The notes under the pieces: model-generated
Seen by the model: the letters and a program-made list of their open reading frames with translations, nothing else
Databases searched by the model: none
Told to the model about the DNA's origin: nothing
Assembly (NCBI RefSeq): GCF_000717715.1
Contig: NZ_JOAI01000041.1
Coordinates: 1 to 64,000, forward strand
Source of the DNA: Streptomyces sp. NRRL B-24484
Lineage (GTDB): Bacteria; Actinomycetota; Actinomycetes; Streptomycetales; Streptomycetaceae
Reading direction: 5' to 3'
DNA: 64,000 nt
Translations under genes and position numbers: made by a program
In this document: positions 8,696-16,056 of the stretch, one piece after another
How positions within the stretch are numbered: the first letter of the stretch is position 1
Layout: every line of letters starts with the position of its first letter

Positions 8696-10795
8696 CTAGT
8701 CGTGGTGGGCGGCGGCGGAGGCCTGCGCCAGGCCGCTCGCGTCCATCGCGGTGACGTCCTCGGTGTAGGCCTGCGCGACGGCTCGCGCCGCCAGGGCCGC
8801 CGCGGCGGCGGCCTCCTCGCACTCGGCCGAGCAGCGCTGCGCCTGGGCGGCCATCGCGGCGGCGGAGTCGGCGAGGTTCGTGATCAGGTCGACCACGCCG
8901 GTGTCGACGTTGTGGTCGCCGACCAGGTTGCCGGCCATCTCCCGCAGCGCGTCGGCCACGGCCGTCAGCGACGCGGCGAGTTCCTCGGCGTCCTCCCTGT
9001 CCGCGGCCGCGGATACCGCGATGTTGGCGATCTCGACCAGGTACTCGTCGAGCGTGACCTCGGTGCGGTGCTGCGCGGCCATCTTCTGCCGGGCGGCCGT
9101 GCGCTGCCGGCCGCCCGTGCCCGTGGGTGCCGCCATAGGCGTCTCCTCCTTTTCCGTTGCTGTCGGGGCGGGCCGGGTGGTGCCGGGCCGCCGGGTGTGC
9201 CGTTCGGGCGCGGGCCCCAGTGCGGCGGGCCCGGTGGCCGGCAGCTCGGGCACGACGATCTCCGCGTCCTGGATGTCACCGTCGCCGTCGCCGTCCGGTG
9301 TGCCGCGCGGCGGCTGCCAGGAACGCCCCGGGGACACGGTCTCCGGCTCCGGGTCCGGATCGCCGGGGTCCGGCCGCGCCGTGCCGTTGCCCTCGGCGGG
9401 TCCGGCTCCGGCCGTGGTGTCGCTGCCGGTGCGCCGGTAGCCGAACCCGGCGCGTGGGTCCCACCAGGTGTACCGGCGCTCCTTCGACCGCCGGTCGCCG
9501 TCCGGGTCCTCACCGCGGGCCTGCGGTTCGTCGTCTTTCGGCTCCGGCTGCTGCCGTTTCGGGTCCGCCTCCTGGCGTTTCGGGTCCGGCCCGCCGTCTT
9601 TCGGCTCCGGTTCGCCGGCCGCCTGTGCGCCGTCCTGGCCATCGGCGCTCGTTGCCTTGCCCTTGGACAGGTCGGCCTGTGCGGCCGCCTTCTCCCTCCC
9701 GGCCTGCTGCCGCTCGTCCCAGCGCCGCTGTGCCTCCTGGGCCACGGCTTCGCCGAGGGTGGTGCGGCCCGCTTCGGCAGCTGAGGCCTTCGCTGCCTCC
9801 TTCTGAGCCGCTCGCGTGGCGGCGCGTTCGGCCTTCTTCGTGCGGCGTTCGGCTTTGTCGGTGCGGCGGTCCTGCCGGGCAGTCGCCCGGCGGTCGCGGG
9901 CCTGGTCACGGTCCTTGGTGCGGTCCGCGAGGTTGGCGTTCTGCCGGGCGGCGAGCCGCTCCTGGCGGGCGCGGGACCGCTCGGCCGCAGCCTGCTGCCG
10001 GCCTTTGCCGTCCCGTCCCCCGCCGGAGCCGCCAGAGCCGTCAGAGCGCTTCTGACGGCTCTTCAGGTCGCTCGCCGACTCCGTGCCGCGGCCGGGCCCC
10101 TTGCGGCTGCCAGAGGGCCCGCCGGGGCCGTTCTTGGCACCACCGGGCCCCGGGGGGGAACCCTTGCCAGCACCGGCGCCGGGATTGGGCCCCTTGCCGC
10201 CGCCGGGACCGCCGTTGCGTCCGGCGCCGCCAGGGGCTCTGGTCGGGGACTTGGTCAGGCCCTTGTCGGCGCCCTTGCCGACCGCGTCCGTCTTGCCCTG
10301 CGCCGTCGTCCGGGCCGCGGCCGCCTGCAGCTGGGCCTGGCGGAGTTTGTTCTGCTGCTCCATGAGCCCGGTTTCGCGGTCGGTTTTCGCCTTCAGGCGC
10401 GCGATCGCGACCTCGATCTCGGCCTCGCGGAGAGGGGCTTCGGCGTCCTTGCGGGCGCGTCCGAGGTCGATCCGGTATTCCAGCCAGTCGCCGATCCGGT
10501 CGGCGAGGGAACGCCGCACCCAGTATTCGGCGGATTCCTCGCCTATTTCCGCATCCTCGCCGGAATTTCCGGGCGCGGAACTGGCGGGAATTCCTTCCGA
10601 GGCCAGATATGTCGCGGGGTGCGCGGGTGCGGGGATGGCGGGGAGTTCGAGGGTGGTCTCCTCGGGGCTCTCCGGGGGGACCGCGGTCTCGTCGCGGTAG
10701 AGCGGGATCGGGGGCGGGACGTACGAGCCGTCCCCGCTGCCGGGGAACTCAATCACCCGGCCGTCGCCGCCGTCGCTGTCGTTGTCGTCGGACAC
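8696..10795 (-). CDS. Large low-complexity, coiled-coil protein
   Basis: 699 residues from GTG 10795, which has AAAGGAGG five bases upstream; a longer frame exists but lacks a ribosome site. Order: acidic start, a helical pair (about 90-170, including RIGDWLEYRIDLGRARKDAE), a Gly/Pro/Lys-rich disordered stretch (about 180-255), a very basic Arg/Ala/Gln helix region (about 270-390), a Pro/Asp-rich linker with a WWDPRAGFGYRRTG motif, then a C-terminal 147-residue helical domain. That last domain begins at an internal ATG (9136) with its own AGGAGG eight bases ahead, so a second, shorter product is plausible. Looks like a scaffold or DNA-contacting protein of the transfer region; no family assigned. 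Confidence 0.6.
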   Translation of the reverse strand: MSDDNDSDGGDGRVIEFPGSGDGSYVPPPIPLYRDETAVPPESPEETTLELPAIPAPAHPATYLASEGIPASSAPGNSGEDAEIGEESAEYWVRRSLADRIGDWLEYRIDLGRARKDAEAPLREAEIEVAIARLKAKTDRETGLMEQQNKLRQAQLQAAAARTTAQGKTDAVGKGADKGLTKSPTRAPGGAGRNGGPGGGKGPNPGAGAGKGSPPGPGGAKNGPGGPSGSRKGPGRGTESASDLKSRQKRSDGSGGSGGGRDGKGRQQAAAERSRARQERLAARQNANLADRTKDRDQARDRRATARQDRRTDKAERRTKKAERAATRAAQKEAAKASAAEAGRTTLGEAVAQEAQRRWDERQQAGREKAAAQADLSKGKATSADGQDGAQAAGEPEPKDGGPDPKRQEADPKRQQPEPKDDEPQARGEDPDGDRRSKERRYTWWDPRAGFGYRRTGSDTTAGAGPAEGNGTARPDPGDPDPEPETVSPGRSWQPPRGTPDGDGDGDIQDAEIVVPELPATGPAALGPAPERHTRRPGTTRPAPTATEKEETPMAAPTGTGGRQRTAARQKMAAQHRTEVTLDEYLVEIANIAVSAAADREDAEELAASLTAVADALREMAGNLVGDHNVDTGVVDLITNLADSAAAMAAQAQRCSAECEEAAAAAALAARAVAQAYTEDVTAMDASGLAQASAAAHHD

Positions 10796-10834
10796 GGATA
10801 CCTCCTTTCGGGGGTTGACAGACAGTGGTCTCTC

Positions 10835-10868
10835 GTGTGCACGCGTGCACGGGCACGTGTGCACGCGT
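10835..10868. promoter_or_regulatory. Direct repeats GTGTGCACGCGT upstream of the 8696-10795 gene
   Basis: GTGTGCACGCGT occurs at 10835-10846 and 10857-10868, 22 bases apart; the first copy lies in the perfect 14-bp palindrome GTGCACGCGTGCAC (10837-10850). They sit 40-70 bases upstream of the GTG start, where a promoter and operator would be. No partner protein can be named. Confidence 0.4.
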
Positions 10869-10876
10869 ATTGCGCG

Positions 10877-10908
10877 CGAGGCCCCGCCGGCCGTCCGGCG
10901 GGGCCTCG
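10877..10908. terminator. Perfect 14-bp hairpin terminator
   Basis: Arms CGAGGCCCCGCCGG and CCGGCGGGGCCTCG with a 4-base loop, four bases beyond the stop of the minus-strand gene at 10913. Confidence 0.8.
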
Positions 10909-10912
10909 TATC

Positions 10913-11227
10913 TCACGCAGGGTCACGTGGGGGGTGCTGTGCCACGACCTGCTCCGCGTAGCGCATCAGGTCGTCCCAGATCCGCCGGTCGCCCGCGGCG
11001 CGCTTCTGGAGCGCGGTCATCAGCAGGCGGCACACCAGCGCGAAGCCGGCCCACGCATCGGTGCGGCCGGCTCTGATGTCCTTGGCGATCTGGGAGCGTG
11101 CGGTGCGGAGCCAGAACTCCATCGCGCCTTGCTCGCCGCGCTGTTCGCGGGCTTTGCGCTCCTCGTCGACGTACCAGGCCCGGCGCTTTTCCGTGCCGCG
11201 TTCGACGCCGGTCAGCGGCCGGTTCAC
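10913..11227 (-). CDS. Hypothetical helical protein, coupled to upstream gene
   Basis: 104 residues from GTG 11227. The start overlaps the upstream stop by four bases (GTGA), so translation is probably coupled. Basic N-terminus, then helices (WLRTARSQIAKDIRAGR, WAGFALVCRLLMTALQKRAAG). No family recognised; a perfect hairpin follows. Confidence 0.6.
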   Translation of the reverse strand: MNRPLTGVERGTEKRRAWYVDEERKAREQRGEQGAMEFWLRTARSQIAKDIRAGRTDAWAGFALVCRLLMTALQKRAAGDRRIWDDLMRYAEQVVAQHPPRDPA

Positions 11228-11688
11228 GCGGAGCGCCTGTCGCCCAGGTCGAAAATCGTCGTGGGGCCACCGTACCGGGAATCCGCCGGGGCGGAACCCT
11301 TTTCGGTGGGCGAATTCGGCAGGGCGGCCGGGGGCTTCTTCCGGTCCTTGGCGATGGCCTTCTCCCGGCGCTTTCCGGGCAGGGCGTTCACCTCGTCCTC
11401 GTGGGCGCGGCGCTTGTAGGCGCCCTTCTCCAGGCCGGCGGTGACGGCCTTCAGGTGCCGCAGGACGTCCGTGAGCTGGCGCTCGAGGGGCAGGGCCCGC
11501 AGCCGGGCGTGGTACCAGCGGTCGCCCTCGACGTGGGTGGACCGCAGGTGGACCCGGGTCTCGCGCTGCAGCGTCTCCAGGTTCTGCCCGATCCCCAGCA
11601 GCATGCGCTGCAGGTCGGCGAGGTAGGCGACGAAGGCCTCGGGGTTCTGGGCGACGGCCCGCAGGGCGTTCTCGTGCTCGTCCGTCAT
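11224..11688 (-). CDS. Hypothetical helical protein
   Basis: 154 residues from ATG 11688, with AAGGAGG upstream. Residues 1-95 look like an amphipathic helical bundle (VAYLADLQRMLLGIGQNLETLQ), followed by a lysine/arginine-rich segment (KRREKAIAKDRKKPPAA) and a short tail. First gene of a two-gene unit with 10913-11227. Function unknown. Confidence 0.6.
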   Translation of the reverse strand: MTDEHENALRAVAQNPEAFVAYLADLQRMLLGIGQNLETLQRETRVHLRSTHVEGDRWYHARLRALPLERQLTDVLRHLKAVTAGLEKGAYKRRAHEDEVNALPGKRREKAIAKDRKKPPAALPNSPTEKGSAPADSRYGGPTTIFDLGDRRSA

Positions 11689-11813
11689 GGGGGTTTCCTC
11701 CTTCGGGATTCGGCCGGTGGTCCCGGCCTGGGGTGGGTGGTTGTGGTTGTCGACCCGGGCTCCGGCCGGACGGCCGGGTCTAGGGTGGTGCGCGGCGCTT
11801 CGGCGCCTTCGGC

Positions 11814-11846
11814 GGTCACCAGGGCGATTGGTGCGCCCTGGTGGCC
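11814..11846. terminator. Hairpin terminator after the DUF2637 gene
   Basis: Arms GGTCACCAGGGCG and CGCCCTGGTGGCC pair with one mismatch around a 7-base loop, about 30 bases beyond the stop of the minus-strand gene at 11877. Confidence 0.6.
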
Positions 11847-11876
11847 ACCGGAGAGGCCGTGCACGGGTGCGGCTGG

Positions 11877-13562
11877 TCAGGGCCGGTAGCCGGAGGCGAG
11901 GAGTTCGGCGGCCTCCTGGCGGTACTCCGAGGCGGTGGCCGGGGAGGACACCTCCAGCTCGCGCTGGATGTCCGCAAGCGGCAGCTGCTCGGCCATGCCG
12001 CCGGCGGTCGCCAGGATCATCCGGGCGACCTTGCGCACCGCCCGCTCGCGCGGGCGGAGCTTGGCGATGTCCTCCGCTTCGACCGCGCGCCGCTCGATTT
12101 CGGCAGCGGCAAGCCGCGTTTCGGCAGCGGCCTGCGCCATTTCGGCAGCAGCCTTCCGGGAGCGCTCGATGTCGGCGAGAGCGGCCTCCTCGCGGGCCTT
12201 CTCCTCGGCCGCGAGGCGGTCCGCTTCGGCAGCAGCCCGACGCGTTTCGGCGGCAGCCTTCTTCGTTTCGGCCGCGGCCGCCTCCGCTTCGGCAGCAGCC
12301 CGACGGGCCACCGCGATGGTCTGCGTCTCGATCGCCCGCTCCTCCGCCGCGGCCACCCGGTCGGCCTCGGCGGCCGCCTTGCGCTCCTCGGCCGCGGCCC
12401 GCTCCAGCCGGGCCGCCTCCACGTCGGTGGCCGCTGCCACCCGCCGCTCCTCGGCCTTCTCCCGCTCCGCCGTAGCGGTGCGGGCGCGGGCCTCGGCCAG
12501 CAGCGCGGTCTCCAGCGCCGCCTCCTCCGCCTCGGCGGCCCGCTCGGCGGCCGTGACCTGGGCCCTGGCGTGGGCGCGGGCCTGACCGGTCTCGCCCGCG
12601 ACCTCGGCGCGCACCGCCTCCAGGCGGCCCTCAGCCCGCAGCCGGTCGGCCTCGGCGTCGGCCTCGGCGAGCTGGCGGCGGGTCTCCGCGGCCAGGCGCC
12701 GGCGCTCGGCCTCCTCCGCGCGCAGCTCGGCCTCCCGTTCCTGCTCGTCCGGCATCGCCAGCGCCTGCGTGACGGTGTAGCCGTAGGGGGCCATCGTCAT
12801 CGGCAGCAGCTCGTCCTCGCTGGCCAGGTCCAAGCTGCCGCCGTGCTTGCGCTTGAGCCACAGCTCGTAGGCGATGAGCTCCTGCTCGCGGCGGACCATC
12901 TCCGGGTAGGAGGCGACGTTGTACAGCCGCATCCGCCGGTACAGGCGGGCACTGGGGACCGGGGCCAGCAGCCAGCGGTGCAGCGGCACCCGATCGGCCG
13001 CGGTACCGGCCTCCAGCCTGGCCTTCTGGATGATCAGCCTGCGTGCGGCCTCGACCCCGATCACGAACAGGATCGGCATGACGCCGTGCGCAGCCGCCCG
13101 CACCGGGTCGGCCTGCACCGGGCCCTGCGAGGAGGCGTTGAACCAGATCGTCGCGGCCGTCATCAGGTGGGCGGCCAGGCGCAGCACGTGCCAGGGAGTC
13201 AGCTTGCGGACCAGGTAGAGGTCCAGGGCGAGGAACGCCACGATGCTGGCGTCGACGCCGATCGGGAACCAGGGCGCCAGGTCCGTGCTGAATCCCCAGT
13301 GCAGCGCGACGGCGGCCAGCGTGTCGTAGGACATCGCGAAACCGATCGCCCCGACCAGGATGCCGCCGACGGCTGCCGCGAGGGACAGGCCGATCATCAG
13401 GGGGTTGCGGCCCTCGGCGGGTGTCTCCGAAGCGTCCGGGGCCGGAGGTGAAACGAACCGGGCCGCTCCCGAAACGGGTCCGGCCGGTGCCGAAACGGGG
13501 CCCGGCGCGTGCTGCGTCGGGATGGGTGGAGCCGCCGTGGGCGGCATGTCGGTGATCGTCAC
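11877..13562 (-). CDS. DUF2637 (SpdB-like) membrane protein with long coiled coil
   Basis: 561 residues from GTG 13562, chosen because GGAG lies seven bases upstream; a TTG four codons earlier is the alternative. Order: a Pro-rich N-terminus containing repeats such as GPVSAPAGPVSGAA, then four helices (about 55-180) with the DUF2637 signature (GFSTDLAPWFPIGVDASIVA, then MTAATIWFNA), a linker, and about 240 residues of alanine/glutamate-rich heptads (AAAETRR, AAAEADR) predicted to form a long coiled coil. The last 60 residues resemble a small winged-helix (RAVRKVARMILATAGG... ADIQRELEVSSPATASEYRQ). DUF2637 proteins are typical of actinobacterial plasmids, where SpdB-type proteins help plasmid spread along mycelium; that role is inferred. 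A second DUF2637 gene lies at 45063-46706. Confidence 0.75.
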   Translation of the reverse strand: MTITDMPPTAAPPIPTQHAPGPVSAPAGPVSGAARFVSPPAPDASETPAEGRNPLMIGLSLAAAVGGILVGAIGFAMSYDTLAAVALHWGFSTDLAPWFPIGVDASIVAFLALDLYLVRKLTPWHVLRLAAHLMTAATIWFNASSQGPVQADPVRAAAHGVMPILFVIGVEAARRLIIQKARLEAGTAADRVPLHRWLLAPVPSARLYRRMRLYNVASYPEMVRREQELIAYELWLKRKHGGSLDLASEDELLPMTMAPYGYTVTQALAMPDEQEREAELRAEEAERRRLAAETRRQLAEADAEADRLRAEGRLEAVRAEVAGETGQARAHARAQVTAAERAAEAEEAALETALLAEARARTATAEREKAEERRVAAATDVEAARLERAAAEERKAAAEADRVAAAEERAIETQTIAVARRAAAEAEAAAAETKKAAAETRRAAAEADRLAAEEKAREEAALADIERSRKAAAEMAQAAAETRLAAAEIERRAVEAEDIAKLRPRERAVRKVARMILATAGGMAEQLPLADIQRELEVSSPATASEYRQEAAELLASGYRP

Positions 13563-13805
13563 GGTGGTCTCCAAAGAGAGATCGTTCAGGTGGGCGCGAA
13601 ACGGTCGGGGCTGCTCCCGAAACGGGATCAGGTGCTCCCGAAACGGGGCCGGGTGGTGCCGAAGCGGCGGCCGGCCGGGGTGGGAAGCGGGCCCGCGCAG
13701 CCCGTCGGGGCGGGGGCGCGCGCAGCGTCGTGTGCGGTGGGGCCGAAGCGGCGGGGTGCCGGTTCCGAAACCGGTCGGGGCAGCAGTAGGGCGGTGCCGA
13801 AATCA
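13450..13805. repeat. 21-bp-phased GAAACGG repeats over the start of the DUF2637 gene
   Basis: GAAACGG-type units (consensus about TGCYCCGAAACGGGG) start at 13450, 13471, 13492, then 13598, 13619, 13640, 13661, with looser copies at 13684, 13745, 13767 and 13799. The spacing is 21 bases within each run, and the gap 13492 to 13598 is close to five units. The first three lie in the coding region, the rest upstream of the start in DNA that is not the same reading frame. That argues for a DNA-level role: iterons, an operator or the 8-mer recognition repeats of a TraB-type translocase. Confidence 0.55.
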
Positions 13806-13974
13806 GCGGCGGAGCCAGCCGATGCGGCCGTTGTCGCCGTCGGCCTGTCCTTCCTGATCGGTCCGCCGGTATCCGGCGGGCGGCGCGTCGGGCACCGTCG
13901 AACACCGCCGCGCCCCCGCCGCCCGGCGGTGCGGGGGCGGGGGCGCGGCGGCGAACGGCAGCAACCGGCGGCAA

Positions 13975-14154
13975 TCAGGCGCGGGCCGCCAGGCGTCGGA
14001 ACGCCGCGGCCGTCTCGGGGTGGGCGGCCTCGTCCAGGACGTGCCGCTGCTGCAGCTGCGCGCCGTCGGCCGTCTCCCGGTCCAGGACGGTGTCGGCCCA
14101 GGCGCGGAAGGTGTGGGTGTCGGGTCCGTCCTGCCGGCGTTCCTCGGTCGTCAT
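13975..14154 (-). CDS. Small hypothetical protein, last of a micro-gene chain
   Basis: 59 residues from ATG 14154 (MTTEERRQDG), with GAGGAAG upstream at a loose spacing. Acidic, no cysteines, helical (DGAQLQQRHVLDEAAHPETAAAFRRLAA). It follows four small overlapping genes in the same direction after a 37-base gap. No family recognised. Confidence 0.5.
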   Translation of the reverse strand: MTTEERRQDGPDTHTFRAWADTVLDRETADGAQLQQRHVLDEAAHPETAAAFRRLAARA

Positions 14155-14191
14155 CACGCGTGCTCTTCCTCTCTCTTGGCTGGGTGTGCGG

Positions 14192-14305
14192 CTACTTCTG
14201 CTGGCCGGCCTTCTCGGCCTGCGCCCGCTGGTGCATCTCCCGGGCCCGGCGCAGCAGCTCGTCCATCTGCCGCTGGGTCCAGGCCTGGTCCTCGGGGCTG
14301 CTCAC
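14192..14305 (-). CDS. Micro-protein of 37 residues
   Basis: GTG 14305 to TAG 14192. Its GTG overlaps the TGA of the upstream gene (GTGA), the same coupling used by its two upstream neighbours, which is the main reason to believe it. The product is one amphipathic helix rich in Arg, Gln and Glu (WTQRQMDELLRRAREMHQRA). Function unknown. Confidence 0.45.
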   Translation of the reverse strand: MSSPEDQAWTQRQMDELLRRAREMHQRAQAEKAGQQK

Positions 14306-14433
14306 TGCTCACCGCCGTTCGGGTCGGCCGGCGGGGCCGGGGGCGCGGGCGGGGTCGGCGGTGCAGGCGGCGGGACGGGGGTGCCTCCGCCGATGAAGGA
14401 CCGGCACACGTGCAGGTGCTGGCGGAGCATCAT
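14302..14433 (-). CDS. Micro-protein with proline-rich tail
   Basis: 43 residues from ATG 14433 (a second ATG follows at once), with GGGAGG upstream inside the preceding gene. Begins MMLRQHLHVCRSFIGGG and continues as a PPxPPxPP run ending NGGEQ. Its start overlaps the TGA of the 14430-14576 gene and its own TGA overlaps the next GTG. Confidence 0.45.
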   Translation of the reverse strand: MMLRQHLHVCRSFIGGGTPVPPPAPPTPPAPPAPPADPNGGEQ

Positions 14434-14576
14434 CCGCGACCTCCCGCAGCGGTGCGGGCGGCGGCCTCGGCGGCCGCCCGGTCGGCGGCGCGCTGCGCCT
14501 CCAGCCGGGCCGCCTGCTCCTGGATCTGGCGCTGCAGCTCGGCTGCGCCCTCGGGCGTCATCGTCACGGCGCTCAC
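14430..14576 (-). CDS. Micro-protein, helical
   Basis: 48 residues from GTG 14576, overlapping the upstream TGA by four bases (GTGA). Single predicted helix rich in Gln, Ala and Arg (GAAELQRQIQEQAARLEAQR), likely a coiled coil. Part of a chain of four genes linked by start-stop overlaps. Confidence 0.45.
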   Translation of the reverse strand: MSAVTMTPEGAAELQRQIQEQAARLEAQRAADRAAAEAAARTAAGGRG

Positions 14577-14992
14577 CCGGCCAGCGGGAGGCCGCGCATG
14601 GCGGCGACGGCGGCGGAGACCGTGGCCGGGAGCGCCCGGACGGTGGGGATCGCGGTGTGCGGCTCGTCGGCGAGGTCGTCCAGGTCGATGACGACCTCGC
14701 GGATCGCGCGGGTGGCGGCCAGCGCGCGGTCCCGGACCCGGCGGGCCCGGTCGCGCAGCAGGATCAGCAGGCCGTCCAGGCCGCGGGCGCCCTGCGGGTA
14801 GCAGCCCGCGGCGACGTCGGCCCAGACCGCCTCGGTCAGGTCCTCGGCGAGGCCGGTGCTCTCCGGGCTGATCGCGGCGACCTGCTCGGCCGCGGCCGCG
14901 CGCAGCAAGCTCGCGTATCGGTCGTAGAGGTCGTCGAAGTCGTTGCTCTGGTGGCTCGCCAGGGTGTCGGCGGATGCCATCATGGTGTGCAC
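14573..14992 (-). CDS. Sigma-70 region 2-like protein without region 4
   Basis: 139 residues from GTG 14992, with GAAAGGACC seven bases upstream; the frame stays open much further up but runs through two hairpins. Residues about 15-60 (FDDLYDRYASLLRAAAAEQV, then AEDLTEAVWADV) look like region 2 of an ECF sigma factor, whose usual form is FDDLYxRYxxxLLR...DAEDLxQEVFL. Beyond residue 75 no sigma region 4 helix-turn-helix is visible; instead an arginine-rich helix follows. It may be an RNA-polymerase-binding or anti-sigma-like relic; the similarity is by eye. It leads the micro-gene chain. Confidence 0.5.
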   Translation of the reverse strand: MHTMMASADTLASHQSNDFDDLYDRYASLLRAAAAEQVAAISPESTGLAEDLTEAVWADVAAGCYPQGARGLDGLLILLRDRARRVRDRALAATRAIREVVIDLDDLADEPHTAIPTVRALPATVSAAVAAMRGLPLAG

Positions 14993-15023
14993 GGTCGTGG
15001 TCCTTTCGCTGGGAGCGACCGAC

Positions 15024-15056
15024 GAAGGCCCCGGGGGCGCAATCCCTGGGGCCTTC
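15024..15056. terminator. Hairpin terminator upstream of the micro-gene chain
   Basis: Arms GAAGGCCCC and GGGGCCTTC pair perfectly around a 15-base loop that itself can pair partly (GGGG/CCCT). Together with the hairpin at 15084-15130 it isolates the chain from the 15151-15699 gene. Confidence 0.65.
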
Positions 15057-15083
15057 TCGTTGTGGTGGCTGCTGTACGAGCAG

Positions 15084-15130
15084 CCACGGCCGCCGCCGAC
15101 CCCGACCTCCGGGGTCGGCGGCGGCCGTGG
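15084..15130. terminator. Very strong terminator: perfect 20-bp stem, 7-base loop
   Basis: Arms CCACGGCCGCCGCCGACCCC and its exact complement flank loop GACCTCC. It begins 20 bases beyond the stop of the minus-strand gene at 15151. Confidence 0.85.
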
Positions 15131-15150
15131 TCGTTCGTGCTGGCGGCGGG

Positions 15151-15699
15151 TCAGGCCGCTCGGGACGGCTTCTCCGTCGGGACCTCGATGCCGCGGATCG
15201 GGCCGACGGCGTCGAGCAGCGGGATGCGGCGCAGGGTGTCCGTGACGAACACCGCCGGGAGCCTGCGGCGCCACTGGTCGGCGCGCTCGGCGGTGGTCGG
15301 TGCGGGGACGCTCTGGCGTCGCTCGGCCATCTGGTGGATCGCCGGGGCGGGCTCCGGGAGGGGCTTGTAGTGCTGGCGGGCCGCGCGGCGGGTCTCGGCT
15401 GGCACCGCGTCCCGGACCAGACGGTTCTGCTCGGCCTGCCACATCGCCACGTCGATGTCGACCACGACGAGCTGGCGGGAGCCCGGGCAGAGCGGCGAGT
15501 TCTCTTCGTCGCGGTGTACGGGGTGCTCCTTGATCTTGAGGGTGGTGGAGCCCATCACGCGCCGCCACCTCCGGCAGTCCGGGCAGATGATGGTGAACTG
15601 CTCGCCGGAGCGGACGTTGAAGTCCGCGTTGGAGAGTGAACTGAGCTTCAGGGCCGGACGGCCGTTGGTGTGCCGGGTGCGGACGCGGGACTTCGACAT
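15151..15699 (-). CDS. Hypothetical protein with N-terminal zinc-ribbon-like motif
   Basis: 182 residues from ATG 15699 (AGAGGAGG upstream). Residues about 30-75 contain TIICPDCRRWRRV and later SPLCPGSRQLV, reminiscent of half a zinc ribbon. The rest is basic and helical. It diverges from the GntR gene across a 357-bp spacer, so both may be controlled from there. The pairing of such a protein with a GntR regulator is something I associate with actinobacterial integrative elements, but I cannot name the family. Confidence 0.6.
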   Translation of the reverse strand: MSKSRVRTRHTNGRPALKLSSLSNADFNVRSGEQFTIICPDCRRWRRVMGSTTLKIKEHPVHRDEENSPLCPGSRQLVVVDIDVAMWQAEQNRLVRDAVPAETRRAARQHYKPLPEPAPAIHQMAERRQSVPAPTTAERADQWRRRLPAVFVTDTLRRIPLLDAVGPIRGIEVPTEKPSRAA

Positions 15700-15967
15700 C
15701 GCGGTACCTCCTCTGAGGCAGTCGGGGCGCGGGAGGAGCGGAGATGCTGCTCACTCCGCCGGCCAGGCCGGAGACCCGGTAGTTCCTGGTCGACGGGCAG
15801 CGCAGCAGCGCTGCTCAAGGTCGTGCAGGTGGTGCCCGATATGAGGTACAACCGTCTCGATCCGAGGGAGCAGAGCTCGACCCTGTCACGCCGCCGAAGC
15901 GGTGACGGTCGCTGTGTTACAGCAACTCGCTGGTGTGCAAGAGGACCTGATGTTTCCTCAGGCCCCC

Positions 15968-16010
15968 TTGCACGTTCCCTAGGGTTCCCTAGGGTTCCCT
16001 ATGGTGTCAA
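15968..16010 (+). promoter_or_regulatory. Promoter with three 10-bp GTTCCCTAGG repeats, likely GntR operator
   Basis: TTGCAC (15968-15973) and TAGGGT (15990-15995) lie 16 bases apart and fit a -35/-10 pair. Across them GTTCCCTAGG is repeated head to tail at 15974, 15984 and, altered to CCCTATGG, at 15994; CCCTAGGG is itself a palindrome. One helical turn spacing places all copies on one face. The adjacent gntR gene makes autoregulation likely. The rest of the 15700-16056 spacer shows nothing else. Confidence 0.55.
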
Positions 16011-16056
16011 GTGGTTCCGTGCGATACCGTGTGTCTGTCATCAAGGAGAGGAGGGC

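Noticed and set aside
12060..12330. TTTCGGCAGC repeats as a separate DNA element
   Set aside because: They follow the heptads of the coiled coil in the coding frame and stop with it, so the protein explains them.
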